DNA of 64,000 nt from Dimorphilus gyrociliatus (Eukaryota > Annelida > Polychaeta > Dinophilidae): the NCBI GenBank assembly GCA_904063045.1, contig CAJFCJ010000006.1, forward strand, positions 2,284,946 to 2,348,945. Direction: 5' to 3'. The notes below the pieces were generated by a model that saw only the letters and a program-made list of their open reading frames with translations, was not told the origin of the DNA and did no database searches. Shown piece by piece: positions 1 to 12,852 of this stretch (its first letter is position 1; every line of letters begins with the position of its first letter). A program made the position numbers and the translations under genes.

Positions 1-128
1 AGTTTTAAAAGAGAGAAGTTTTCCACCAGTTTTCTCTTCAACACACAACTTGTAAAATTCATTTTCCGGTCTTACTATTTACCGAACAATTAAATATCGC
101 TCTGAAGTAAAATTTATATAAAAATATA
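1..128 (+). promoter_or_regulatory. 5' flank and probable promoter of INTS2
   Basis: AT-rich leader before the INTS2 start codon. It contains TTTTCCGGTC at 62-71, an ETS-type CCGGAA core on the reverse strand. The transcription start is not visible, and the window edge cuts the region. Confidence 0.3.
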
Positions 129-3100
129 ATGAATAACGAGCCTCGAATCAAACCTGAGGTCTATCAAGCTATTCAAAATGTTAATTGTGAAATAATAAAT
201 AGGACAGATAGAAAGCATCTTCGGCAACTATTGCCATGTATAGTACGGATGACTGTATGCCATCCCTTAGATTCATCTCCCTCTTGGGCAGAAAAAATTC
301 AAGATTTTTGGCAGATTATTTACCATGATGAAAACGTTGGTGGCATTATTAGCATACTGGATATCAATTATCTAAACCTAGAAAAGGATACTGAAGCAGA
401 GAGAAACCTATTGTAAGTTTTAGGAAAAGTTTTCACAATGTTCAATTCAATAATAGGATCTTTTGTAGTAATCACTTTAACACCCGATCATCTATTAATT
501 CTCAAATTAAATGATACTATGACCATAAAGGTTTAAGCAGTTTGTTTATCTTGTAGGACTGGCTTATTATATTTCATAACTTGTTAACCCATACATATAT
601 TTTTTTCATCTTTTAGCAAAAAAAATCAAGCAATACCGGATGAAAGTATTCTTCTACCATCATCGGAAGATCCCTTAATCGACTTTGATAGTGCAGACCA
701 CGATTCAAAGGCCAGACAAATTTTAAGAGAGCTATTGAAAATTGTCTTCATTGTACAAAATAAGGTAAATACAATTCAAGAAATCTTTTTAAATCATAAT
801 AGTTAAATGATAATGTTACAAAAAAACTAAATATTCTACAGAGCAAATCGGCCTTAACCATGTGCAAGTCTGATTTACTTGATGAAGTCAATTTCTTGCC
901 TGATATTTTTGATATAACCGCTTGCTTGGCAACAGAACTACGGACAATTATCTCAATTCAAGACTTATGCGATATATCTATACATACTAATTATGGACCA
1001 TCGCTACTATGTAATGTACTAGCTAATCAACCTATGGCTTTTTATGAAGGTTAATCTTTGTTTTTAAAAGTATTTATAAAATGAAAAGTTATTTTTATAG
1101 CTGTTGAATTATTGATTAAAACTTGCACTTATACGCAAGATGAAACGTCCGTATTGGCAAGGAGAAGATCTCAATTAATCTTTGAATTGTGTCAGATAAA
1201 TACAAGATTAATACCAAACGTTAAAGCTCTTTGTGTAAGTATTTAAACTTCGATTTTTCTTTCAGTAAAATGATTATTACATTCGATTTTTTCAGCTATC
1301 TTTAAATAAGCTACCTTCTTTAGCTGTTAGTTGCGTCATCCATTTAGATAGTGGCCTATTCCCTTTTCTATGTTCTGTTCTCCTGTCAGAACATATTCAA
1401 ACGAAACATCTATTCAAAGAGTTTATAAAACAAGGTCTAAAGGTAAGTTATACAGCATATGCTGTATTATACTACATACAGTATATAAAAAATAACTTGA
1501 ATCATCTTTCACAGCGTCGAATGGATAATGAAAGAACAAATATGACGGGTGTATTAAGTTGTTTAAAAAGCGAGTTAGATAATATTTTAGATCAGTGTAC
1601 ACCAACGGCTATCCCTGAAAATGTTGCAATGAATGCATGTAATTTTCTAAGAGTATTTTGTATTCTAAGGGGAATAGCATCGCTAAAGTAAGCTATTCTA
1701 ATAAATATTACATTCCCCCATAAGTTCTATTCTCACTTTACTTTAGGTTAAATGACGTTGATCAACAAGCAATACTTCAGCTAATTTGTAAAAGGCAACC
1801 ATATACATTTCAAGGAAATAGATTAGCATCTGTTGGGATTTGCACACTAATGGTTTGTCCAACATTAATCAAGTAAGTAATTGAATAATTTTGTTTAAAT
1901 GATCAATTTATTCATTAATATAATTTTAATGTTCTATTATAATCTTTACAGTCAAAAAGCTCAAGAAAAATTAGTTATAGATTGGATTAAATGGCTTACA
2001 TCTCACCAATCTCAATTTCATGCGTAAGATATTTTATCTCTTTCTGGCTTGTCCTCTCTCTTTTATATTAAAGTGTTTACGTTATATAACAGAGTTGGTA
2101 GTGGAGAAACATCTTACGGAGAAATTCTTCTCCTTACAGCTATTCATTTCCACTCAAATCAAATGAGTGAAGTTGCAGAATTGGCTAATGACATTATTGG
2201 AATAAAAGTATAAAAAAAGATACTTTTTTATAAAATCTAATAAAAAATATATAATATTCATATTAATTATAGAATATCGTCAAAACCTCTACACTCCTAC
2301 GTCTTCGAATGTTATTTACCAACGAGCTTTTTCCAGAACAAGTAATTCTCTTTTCCTTTTTAAATTAATTATCAAATTTAATTAATATGTGTACTATATT
2401 CTGTTAATATTTAATACCTTTTTTTAATTATTTTTCCATTAGGTTGTTGCTAAGCACGCTGTTAAGGTTAAACCAACTAAGAATCTTAATAATAATATGC
2501 ATGGATACTTGCCAATTCATTGTGTTACCCAATTGCTTAAAAGTCAATCGTTTGCTAAACATAAAATACCAATTAAAGATTGGCTGTTATCTCAAATTAG
2601 ACAATCGAAAGCTCCTTTACATAGCGAATTACCGATTGTTATTACGGAATTTGTTAATTCTTGCTTAAACTTAAAATCCAAATTGGAAAATAGAAATGAA
2701 CCTTTTGCCGAAGATGAAATTAGAAGTGTCTTTCAAGTAAAAATTGCTTCTAAGGAGAAAAAACAGAAAGTTGACAATAATCAAGATATTCTATTAGAAG
2801 AACATTTATATGAAAGAAATATACTGTTTCATAGTTTAGACGATTTCGAAAAGCAATTTGATGATATTTGTAAATATGAAAATGAAATTGGAGACCCTTC
2901 CGATTCAAAGGATAAAACTCCTCAAGTGTTATTGCTATATTATCTATTACACTATCAGAATGTGTTTTCGACAAATTTACCACTACTGAATCAAATAGGA
3001 AATGAAGGAAAGCGTCAATTGGAATATTCTCAATCCTTTTTTGATCAATTACCTATTAGAGCACTAGTACATCACGCCCAAACTCAACAAGAGCACTTTT

Positions 3101-5067
3101 CCAGTATTATTCCCACACTTCAAAGGTACCATTGTATTTTTTTTTTGACAAATTTTAAAAGATCAACCTATAAACTGTTTTATTTTAGGCTCTTAGTGCA
3201 ACACTTTCCTCATTTATGCCTTGTTGAAGAATGGTTAGAAGATGAAGTATCTTATCGAACTGAACACATATCCAAAGACCTTACAGAGGAATCATTAACA
3301 AAAGGTAAACGCAACATTTTTGATATAAGATCTAATTTAATCTTTTACTTTTTCCTTAGCATTTGAAAAGACATCTCAAAGCAACTCCAGTCTTCTTCAT
3401 CTAAGATTACAAGAGTTGTTATTACTTGATGAAAATGATTTGCAAAAATTTGCTGATGTCTTTACGAAGAATTTGAATAGACTATTAGATGAAAATGTTC
3501 CTAGGATGGTAATTAATTTAGCTTGTAAAGTCTGGGAAAGATTACATAGAGTAATGCCGAGAAAGTAATTAAAATAATAATACTATTAATTGAAGTGAGC
3601 TAGTTATTTTTAATTATTATTTTTAAACAAAAAGGTTACGAGTATTAACGGTTAATGCTTTTATGACTGATTTTGGATATTATTCATCGAAGATAACTCA
3701 AGAGCATTTAACAATAGAACCAGTGCTAATTTTAAAGTGTGACCCAAGAATATACAGGTATACAAAACAAAGATAAATATAATTTCCCAAATGTAACTAT
3801 TTCTTATTTTGCTATTATTACAGATGCGCACCTCTCCTCTCAATCCTTCTAAGAATATTAGAGTCATTCGTACTTGCTTCAAAGTTATTTTTTAGAGATA
3901 GGAGTCAGGTTTGTGTGTTAATTTGATTTATTTAATCAATATGAAAATATTGAAAACTTTTTTTAGCGACTTGGCGTACAAGAGAAGAAACAAAGACCTA
4001 ATTTTGAGATTTTAACAACTAACGAAAAGGATGAATTGAGTAACGCCATACTTATGACTCAAGATGCGGCTGTTATTCAAATATTACTAAATATATGCCG
4101 ACCTCAAGCAGAGGATGAGGAAAAATTAACTTGGAGAAAGGAGATGAGATGTATAGTTTTCGCATACATTCACAAAGCATTTATAGCTAGTACTGCTTTA
4201 TGCAAATTAGTTCACTTTCAAGTAAATTATATAAAATAAAATTAACATCTATTAGAATCTACGTTAATTGCAAATTATCCTTTCAATAGGGTTATCCGTC
4301 ATCTCTTATCCCTTTGACTGTATCAGGAATACCTTCAATGCATATTTGTTTGGATTTTATACCAGAATTACTTTCTCAACCTCAAAATGAAAAAAAGGTC
4401 TGTTACTTATTGGAATATGAATTGATATCACGTTATTTATTATCTTGTACTTTTCCTTCTTACAGATATTTGCTATAGATTTATTATCGCATATTTGTCT
4501 TCATTATGCTCTTCCTAAGACACTTGCTCTAGCAAGATTGGCAATAAACATTTTATCAACTATGTTACCAAGTAAGTACAAAGTATTTTTTTATGTTTTT
4601 AAACGAATTTTTCTTGTAAATTTAATTTTTTTCTTTAAATATTTTCTAGTATTAAATTGTGACGATCGTGCAAGCTTTTATTCTTTATGTTTGAGACCGT
4701 TGAGCCGAATATCAAAAGCTTTTCCACCGACTCGAGATGATATAATTTCTATATTGATTCAATTAGCTCAGATGGCTCTGGGAGATTGTGCAGTTTTAGG
4801 TTTATCACCAAGAGCCGGTTGGTACAATTGTATTTCTTTTTTTTTTGCCATAACGACTCCAATCGTTTAATTTCATTTTTTATTTTTGTTTCAGTTCAAG
4901 CTTTGGACAATCTAGTCAAAGATACTGAATGCAAACTTCAGCCTAGAGACTATCCTAAAGTTAAAAATGGAAACAAAAGGATAAAGAACAAACACATTGA
5001 CCTATGCTTTGAAATTAGTGATTGTTATAATTGTATTATGAAACAAACTGTTATGATATCGAAGTGA
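129..5067 (+). CDS. INTS2: Integrator complex subunit 2 (INTS2), 20 exons
   Basis: Large alpha-helical subunit of the nuclear Integrator complex, which associates with RNA polymerase II, cleaves snRNA 3' ends and attenuates promoter-proximal transcription. Twenty exons joined by short GT-AG introns give about 1165 residues (human about 1204). I read the exons as 129-412, 617-764, 842-1049, 1101-1234, 1296-1442, 1515-1687, 1747-1872, 1952-2023, 2093-2207, 2273-2341, 2443-3125, 3189-3304, 3360-3564, 3635-3757, 3824-3908, 3967-4221, 4290-4397, 4466-4571, 4650-4817 and 4895-5067; phases agree throughout. Diagnostic stretches matching the human protein from memory are LPCIVRMTVC near the N-terminus, GIPSMHICLDFIPELLSQP and the LSHICLHYALPK segment. 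The start is the first ATG in exon 1, and the exon already matches the family N-terminus. FMC1 follows on the same strand after 0.4 kb. Confidence 0.95.
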
Positions 5068-5473
5068 CCAACCATTTATGCTCAAATTCTTGTATATATT
5101 TATATAATGTAAAAAAATTCTTACAACTTGATGTTTTGCTTATTTCCTTCCTGTGTAGTGTTTTGTTTTATATAAACATAAAGAAAATGAATTTCATCCT
5201 ACATGAGGACTACAATTATAACTTGAAAATATCGTTTTTACTAATATCAAAGTGTTTTTCGTTTATACAAATTTATTGAAATTTTTTGTCATATTTAATC
5301 TTATGGTACTGATTTAGTTGGCTTTTCTACTTATTAAAAGATTAGAAAATTTTTAAAAGATCAATCGGAAACGGAAACACTGTTGATGACCTTGTCTCTT
5401 GCTCATTTTCGCTCTGTTCTTAGAATCGCGAAAAGAAGTGCGACTTGACAATATATATATATATATATATACT
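5068..5473. other. INTS2 3' flank and FMC1 5' flank, no gene seen
   Basis: About 400 AT-rich bases between two genes on the same strand. Short open frames here look like chance. The distal end is a (TA)n tract (about 5451-5470) directly abutting the FMC1 start codon. Confidence 0.6.
5451..5472. repeat. (TA)n tract abutting the FMC1 start codon
   Basis: About ten TA repeats end two or three bases before the FMC1 ATG. Confidence 0.85.
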
Positions 5474-5913
5474 ATGGCAAGTTCTAAGGCAAGAGTAGCT
5501 GTATTAAAATCCCTTTTTAGAGAACTGCAATTGTCAAATAAGGTAAACAATTTAAGGATTGTAAAAACTGTACTACTATATATAATCTTGATTAGAAACC
5601 TTTGAAAGAAAATCCTGTATATATATACGCGATGGAGCAGACGAGGAAACATCAAGTTACGGGAATGAAATTTTGTAGAGAAAGAGATGAACTCTTTCAT
5701 GTTACTGATACATACAGATGTCTTTTGCATAGTGTTCGAAAACACGAAGTAAGTTTTACTCAGGTTTTTAAAGAGAAAAGCTTTCAATAATACTACAATT
5801 TTGTCGAACAGGAATTAATTGAAAGATATAAGGGAGCTGGTGAAAGGACAATAGAAGAAAGTGCCAATATAGTTGGTCTAGGTTTACCACAAGTTGGTGA
5901 ACCATTAAAATGA
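5474..5913 (+). CDS. FMC1: FMC1, mitochondrial ATP synthase assembly factor (LYR-type)
   Basis: Small mitochondrial matrix protein of the LYR/FMC1 family. In yeast and human it assists formation of complex V (F1Fo ATP synthase). Three exons (5474-5542, 5596-5748, 5812-5913) encode 145-146 residues if the last exon is read to the TGA; the aligned core is about 107 residues. Family landmarks are FRELQLSN near the N-terminus, the CLLHSVRKH segment and the C-terminal pattern GERTIEESANIVGLGLP, which matches human GERSVEESAGLVGLKLP. The start ATG follows a (TA)n tract by a few bases, so the 5' UTR is either very short or made of that repeat. Convergent with the cyclin gene, 120 bases apart. Polyadenylation signals AATAAA lie near 6005 and 6022. 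Confidence 0.9.
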
Positions 5914-6033
5914 AATAGTTACTTTAATTGAAAAATCTAATCATCTCAATGACACTACATTGTATATAGCAGCATATATAAACAAATATAGCCAAAAGAA
6001 AATGAAATAAAGTGGCTAACAGAATAAAACTCT

Positions 6034-7340
6034 TTAAACATTCGCTATGGGCATATCGCTTTGCTTTGCCGAGTTGAAAACCAATTTTTTTATTGGAAAA
6101 TCTTTAGGAGTATCATCTATAAAGATGAATTTTCTTTTTCCTTTCTTTAATTTTTCAGGTAACATTGTCCCATCGTCTTCCATTCTTTTAATTATTAGAT
6201 CATTCTTCTCTTTTGCAACTTTTATATTACCTGCCATAGTTGGCATTGTAATACGATCAGAATCTTTTTTAATAGACCTAACCCACAACCTACTTGGCGG
6301 GAATATGAATCTTTTACGATGATATAAATATCTTAATCTTGCTCTAACCTCTCTATCTAAAATTGCAAGAAAAAGAATAGGACAATCGTTATAAATGCTA
6401 CATAAGCATTTTAGACATTCTAGTCTTTCCGAATGGTTAACGACAGCTTTCAAATATTCCGCTTCTCTTAAGGAAAAAGCAATCACTATACAAGTCAAAA
6501 AGAGAATGTCTTTTGAAACTTGAATTTCCGGTAGATTTGGTAAAGGAACGTATCGTTTAATCTGGTCCTTTTTTAGAGATATTAATAAAAAGCTTATAAT
6601 CGGGTGATTAAGCTTTAAAATCTTTTCTTTAGAACTATACTAGTCCATACTAAGAAATTTATATAGTTTTATCGGTTTACAGCTTATTCACCCTGTTATC
6701 TCTCGCTTGTTCGTTAAGATTAAATCGAAAACCTCTTCGACTCGTCTCTGAAGATAAGACAATCCATCCTTATTTATTAAACTTTTCTCCTGAAATATTT
6801 TTAATATCCTAGTTGGATAGGATATTTTATGCGATGATAGATCGTGCAATTTCATGATCCTTAAACATATTTCATAATAGACTTCTTCTTTATAAAGTAG
6901 CTATGAAAGATAAAAAACACAGTAGGCGTTTATAATTTAAAAAACAAACAAAAACTCTAAAATTAAAACTTTACACTAAAATATTTATGTCTTCTATTCT
7001 TTTGCTTCAAGGTTAAATCTTTATTATCAATGTTCCTTTGCATAAAATCCAAAAGTGTGAGTATTATCGTGTGAAAACCGTTGTGAAAATGTCTCCAGAC
7101 ATTAATGCCTTCTTTGATTAGTAATTGTTCGTAATCTTCTATATACGATATGCATCTTAGCTTTATGTCAATGTTTAATCCAAATTCATCACATACTGCT
7201 AGAGCATAACTGTTGATATTATCCTTTGATTTTGGAAATAATAACATGTAATAGCAGCTTTTAAGATCGGAGTAATCGGGATAATTTTTGGCGAATTTTC
7301 TCAAATATGACAAATTCTCTTTCCATAGAGTTTTATCCAT
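6034..7340 (-). CDS. CNTD1: Cyclin N-terminal domain-containing protein 1-like (CNTD1 / COSA-1 type), 3 exons
   Basis: Cyclin-like protein. The CNTD1/COSA-1 family marks and matures meiotic crossover sites, so germline expression is expected. Exons 7340-6975, 6900-6692 and 6634-6034 join in frame to about 391 residues. The cyclin box lies in exon 2 and the start of exon 3; the segment around VSKDILFLTCIVIAFSLRE aligns by eye with VKEDFMLLAVGIIAASAFI of human CNTD1. The last ~90 residues are a basic tail with no recognised domain. Similarity is modest, so cyclin-like is firm and orthology to CNTD1 is likely rather than certain. Start: the first ATG of the open exon. It is divergent from TPK1 across about 235 bases. 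Confidence 0.72.
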
Positions 7341-7575
7341 TTTTTAAACGTTATACAGAAAATGAAACTTTCGAACCCTTGACGTAAAGCTTTCTTTTAA
7401 AAATTATTAAACTGGATCAGCTTACCAATTACATTAGTCATATATATAAATTATAAAGGAGCTCGAACCTCACTACGCATGTTACTCCCTCCAAAAGAAA
7501 CTGGTGCTCTCTACAACTCGAAAAAAAAATTTTCAATATAGAAGGCTTATAGACAGAGAAATAACGATCTATGAT
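7341..7575. promoter_or_regulatory. Shared head-to-head promoter, cyclin gene and TPK1
   Basis: Only 235 bases separate the two start codons, so the promoters and 5' UTRs must overlap or abut. A short upstream ATG frame at 7479 ends before the TPK1 frame opens. No strong motif is visible. Confidence 0.45.
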
Positions 7576-8583
7576 ATGAAGAATATGGAAAAAGTTCACA
7601 TTCCATTATCTTTCTATTTGGATGACTTTGATGAAAGCTTTGCCTTAATTTTTTTAAATACCCCCATAGAAAAAAACGATAATGTGGTAAAACAATTGTT
7701 TAAGAAAGCATCATTTAAAGTTTTAGTTGACGGTGGTGCAAACAGGATGTTTGATGTAGACTCAGAGACAGGACATTTTCACATTCCCGACATGATAACT
7801 GGAGATCTAGATTCGGCAAGATCCGATGTCTTAAAATTTTACAGGGAAAAGGTGAGTTTTTAATTATGATTATTCTATTATCTTGTTTAATTTTTCTTCC
7901 TTTCTTCCAGGGAGTAGAAATTATCGAGACGTATGATCAGAATTTTACTGATTTTACTAAATGTTTAAAGATAGTTCTTGAAAAAATTGAAAAAAAGGAG
8001 CTAAATGTGTGTAAATTGAAATTTTGATATGAAATTTCCTTTGTATTTCATGAGAAGTTTTTCAATCTATTAGGTCAAATATATTTTAGTTCATGTTGGA
8101 ATAAGGGGAAGATTTGACCAAGTAATGGGAAATATTCAAACTTTATATCATATGGTTCCAAAGACAAACATTCCTATTTATCTTATATCTAGGGAAAATA
8201 TCATTTTCCTTCTCCTAAAGGTGACTTAATTTTTCGGTATTAATAATATAATTAGATGATAACTTTGGAATTAATGCAGGGCTCTCATAGAATAATGCTC
8301 AATCAAAAGTTTAATGAAGGCTATTGTGGACTTTTACCAATTGGTCGTTCTTGTGATAATGTCACGACTACCGGACTTAAATGGAATTTAAGTGAGTGTA
8401 GAAAGTTTTTGAAACGTTTCTTTCCTCTTTCTATTCAATAGTTCCCTTAATTTTCTAGCTCACGATAAACTAGAATTTGGAAAACTAGTTAGCACATCGA
8501 ACAAATGGATTCCCGAAAGTGATGATATTAGTATAGTGACCGATGAGCCTTTAATATTTACTATGTCTTTCAATGAAAATTAA
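7576..8583 (+). CDS. TPK1: Thiamine pyrophosphokinase (TPK1), 5 exons
   Basis: Transfers pyrophosphate from ATP to thiamine to make the cofactor thiamine diphosphate in the cytosol. Exons 7576-7851, 7911-8006, 8074-8220, 8280-8391 and 8459-8583 give 251 residues (human 243). Conserved elements are DGGANRMFD and DMITGDLDS (nucleotide and metal binding), DFTKCLK, GRFDQVMGN, and the C-terminal thiamine-binding region with CGLLPIG, TTTGLKWNL and LVSTSN. The open frame extends upstream to about 7504 but has no ATG there; the first in-frame ATGs are 7576 and 7585, so I start at 7576. All active-site motifs seem intact. Confidence 0.95.
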
Positions 8584-8922
8584 AGCAAACAAAACTAAAC
8601 AAACCAAAACTGATTCAAATGCTTGATGGAATTTATCAGAAAAAATTAAATGCAAAAATAATTTCCTTTTTTTGTTTGATTGTCTTTATGATTTTTATGT
8701 TACGTTAAGTTTGAAATGATTTTAATTGAGTAATATTAATAATAAATATTATAGAAAAGTATTTGCATTACATTTTATTAACTTATCTTTTGAATTAGAA
8801 AAAAAATGAAGTCACATTCGGGAAGGACATCTATAAAAAATCGATCAGACGGAATGACTTTCTTATGTTTAGAAATGTACTATTACAGAATATCGTAGTT
8901 TATTTAGTTGACTTGTGGTACA
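8584..8922. other. Convergent 3' ends of TPK1 and VPS18
   Basis: About 340 AT-rich bases between two stop codons, presumably both 3' UTRs. AATAAA-like words occur (for example near 8742 on the plus strand). No coding potential seen. Confidence 0.6.
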
Positions 8923-11900
8923 TTACATCCAACTTTCCATCTCCTAAAAGCATAAAAATTGATAGTTTATTTAATTTTTTTGAATAATAATTTTTTACCT
9001 CTTGAAAACGATTTTCGTCGATGAAAGGCTTATCAATCGCTTCGATCATAACAGAGCCACAAAGAAAGCAGTCTCTAGCTATTATATCATCAATTTCATT
9101 CTGAATTCCACCTATTTTTGACACAGATCTTTGAAAGTGACGGCCATTAGGGGCTGTGGCAGCGTCCAACTTTCTCCTCAGAGTCTCTAGCTTCTCTCTT
9201 TCATTTGATGATAGGCAAGGCAAGAGACAAATGACTAGACAATCTGTATGGAAGCGATGGGAGCAGGGAAAAACATGGAAAGGTCTTGTTAAAAGGCTTT
9301 GTGAGCAGCTGTGACATTTGTCGGAGGCTGATATACAAGCATATTTGTTTCTTAATGCTTGCATTTGTGCTCTGATCTCTTTTGAACTATCTGTGGCTTG
9401 TTGCATCTCTTGTTTCAAATTGTTAATATGCTCATTATATTGTTCCAGAGATGAACAGATAGCATCCTTAAAGTGGTCTATTGTAACAAAATCAGGGAAG
9501 AATGGTAAAACGTCTTCAATATTAATCAAATCGCATCCTTCCAATAATTTCATTGTTTTTTCAACATCTTTCTCAGTTTGAACAACATGTTTGGCAATGA
9601 GCAGCCATAGTTTCTTTTTAGTCTCTTCGTCTTTAGCTTTCGATGCGTTTTTCTTTGCCAAATCCACATCAACTTTTAAAGCTAATTTTACAGCTTCTTC
9701 ATACAATTTCATTGTGGAATAAATGTGTATACAAGCTCTTTCTAAATGCAAATCACTACAAACTCTTAAAGCGTATTTTACGTCGTAGCACACTGAATCT
9801 TCATCCTTTGAAAAAATATTAATTAATTGTTACAACTTAGGAAAATATCAAAAGAAACTAACTTCTCCTTGCAATTCCAAATAAGTGATTAAGTCATTCG
9901 GTTTTAATTTAGCATACAAAGATATTAAGTAATTATGGATAGCTTTCTCTTTGTTCCTTAATTCTTTTGTACAATATTCCACATATCTTATTGCTTCATT
10001 CTCCGAGTCTCCGATATTTTGTTCAATTGAACGATCGTATCTAACAAGAGCAGGAATAAGACGAGATGGATCTAATGCTCTCTTCTGAGAAATCCATGCA
10101 TTAACGGTTTCTTTAGGTAAATGTTGCATAAGTAATGGTGAAAACTTGTAGAAAAGAGAAGCGTCCTCGTTTAAATCACTCTGTTTAAATTTTAAAAACA
10201 AATGCTCTATTCATTATACAGCATTTAGAATTAAGAAAGAAATTACGTGTTTAATTAGATATTCTAAGGCTTTTGGATAATCCTCTGATTGAACATAATG
10301 AGAAATAACTTTCTCATAATCTTTCATTAGGACAGCAAAGAACATCATATCATCTTCAGCACCGTGGCTGGCTATTAAATTGTATACAATATCTCTATGA
10401 GAGTATACGCAATCCTGTCAAGAAAAATTATATGAATAAATTAACGATTGGGTAAACATGTTAATAAAATATTACTTTAACAACTGAGTCATTTATGAAA
10501 TTCCTAAAAACTGATTGCAATTGTAAATACTCCGGATCATTAGGATCCAGGATTTTTTCCCTTAATTTTCCTAATTCATCCAGATATATTTCTACTAGCC
10601 ATGTAGTTATCAAAGCACTCTGAGTTTTATCATTAGGAGAAAGGCTTTTAAGTTTTTTTCTTAAATATACTTGAAGTGGTTCGGTTTGTTCCAGACCAAT
10701 GAAACGGAGCGCTACTTCTTCAAACGATGCCGAAGTTTGAGCATATAGTTTAGCGCTCTTTGAATAGCTGGTAAATAATGCTTATATTATATATTAAAGC
10801 AATAAATGTTATAAAAACTTACTCTCTATTCATAAAATGATATTCTGCTTCTTTCGTTAAAACAAGATCCAAATGCTTAGGGTTATCTTTTGCGTGTTGT
10901 TTAGCTAATCCGTACGCTCTTTTATCCAAGTAACATCTCCAAACATTTCTTTTTAGGCAAATGCTTAAGTTTATGGTAAACGACTAGCAAAAGAAACAAT
11001 ATTACCTTTCCTCTCTGTCAATTTTATATTTATAAATTGCTTTTTCAGCATACACATAGATTATCTTTTTAGCTTCATCTTTCCAAGCTCCTAGTACGTT
11101 TCCAAATTTCTATTTGTCAAGAAAAAAAAGAACATATATCTGCTATAAATCATTAAAAAAATTGAATTCTAACTTCTTGGAAACTATCTTCATGAACAAT
11201 TTTCTCGTCAAGAATATTTATAGCACGTAGACTATAAGTGTTTGACATTTCATTATATAATTAGTAAATTATAGTAAATAAAATATAAGCTAACCTATTA
11301 GAATAAATAAGCACTGTATGGAACTCTGTCATTATAATATCAATAGGAAAATTAGGGCATTTTCTTGGATAAGGTATCAGTTCAGAATCAATAGCAACAA
11401 TATCCGGCCTCATTAGACCTGTTGTATCTATTTTGCCACAATAAATACCAGCACCTAAAAAAACCATTATTGATATGTTTTAAGTGTTATTCGTTAACTC
11501 TTTTGTAAACTTACCACACATCCATGAAAATTTAGTCGAAACTGATCTCAAATCTGGTCGAAATAGGTCTAATTTGCTTCTTTCACATTCTCCTTGTAAA
11601 TTAATTGATCCCTCTAGTTGGAAGCAAAATATAAAGAATTATATAAATTTAAGATTCAAGTAATATTAAAATTTAATTACTTGGAACATCTTTGTATGCT
11701 GAAAATACGTGTTGAAAGATTGGGGCTTCAGTTGAAGCAGGTATCGATGATACAAACTGGTAGAATTGTCTGATAAAGTTATAAAAGAGAAGATAGTAGT
11801 TAATAATTGAGAAAAAAACACAAAATTAATTTAAAAGTATAATTATACGAACGTTTTTGTTGTTACAAGGAAAAAATATCTATAATCACTAGTTGTTTCA

Positions 11901-12852
11901 GAAGGAATCTATTAACATTAATGAAATTGAAAATAAGGAAGAGTAAAGAAGTATATGACATACTCTTTCAATCTTTATATTTGTAATTTCAGTTTGTTTT
12001 TGTACTTCATCAGGAACGATTGACCAGACTTGTTTCAAGTATTGTTCTCTTTTGGGCTTTACCCTTATACCTTCATCTCCAGCCATTATTTGAGTTTCCA
12101 AGAGTAAACCATTACTCGTTCCAATTAATATTTCACCTGTTGACGATTCTGACGAAGCTCGTATATTCCACCCAACTGCCGTAATGACATAATCCTAAAA
12201 AGAGTTAATTTAAAAGCTTCAAATTCTAAAAAATAAGAATATTGCTACTTTTAGGCGAGACAAAATGTGTATTTTTTTGGACCCTCTATTTAAATAGAAA
12301 CTTTCTCCAGACTCCATACATAATATTGTATGATATCCAGATGGATCCAAAAGGAGAGACGTCAACTTATCATCAGGACGACCGAAAGGAATTTCTGTGG
12401 AAAGATATTTTTATGCCTTAATGTAGCTTATTAAAATAAATAATTGTACCATCAAAATTGTCTTGTTGATAATCCAAGTTTTTACAAAGTAAAACTTTTG
12501 TATCCAATGCAATGATTAAATAGGAATTAGCACAACAGAAATGAGTGATTGAAGAAGGAGGCCTTTAAGAAAACAATCCACATTGTATTGAATAAATATA
12601 TCAATTTAACAAAATCATCTTACGTATAGCTAACTCTACTTTTAGCAAAAACGGGTGATTCGTCGTCTTGCCTTGTTCTTAAAGCCTGTAGAAATTTTAA
12701 ACAGTAAAGAGGCGTAAACGATTGGTCGATATTGTTTATATTCTATTGTTATGCAATCGTATCTCTTAGGCTAAAACATGTCCCAATGTTTTATGAGCAA
12801 AAGATAGAAGGGTTGATTTTTATTATAAACGAAATATTAACTAATTTACCAT
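8923..12852 (-). CDS. VPS18: VPS18, core subunit of HOPS/CORVET tethering complexes, about 17 exons
   Basis: Class C Vps protein needed for endosome and lysosome tethering and fusion. The order is an N-terminal beta-propeller, a long alpha-solenoid with clathrin-repeat character (exon 10180-9863 contains LFYKFSPLLMQHLP and AIHNYLISLYAKLKP), then a C-terminal RING-H2 finger in exon 9805-8999 (CHSC, then CSHRFHTDC, then CFLC). The segment VLPFFPDFVTIDHFKDAIC is nearly identical to the human protein. After QE a 56-base intron is removed and the last seven codons (8943-8923) give EMESWM and stop, like human EEQLSWL. The 5' end is unusual: exon 2 (about 12688-12611) has no ATG, and the best start is an ATG at 12852-12850 that immediately abuts a GTAAAT donor. 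About 930 residues expected (human 973). Confidence 0.93.

Noticed and set aside
7455-7500. TTCGAGC-containing stretch considered as a tRNA T-arm
   Set aside because: The stems do not pair and no acceptor or anticodon arm can be drawn.
7504-7575. N-terminal extension of TPK1
   Set aside because: The frame is open but starts at GTG without an ATG; the family begins near the ATG at 7576.
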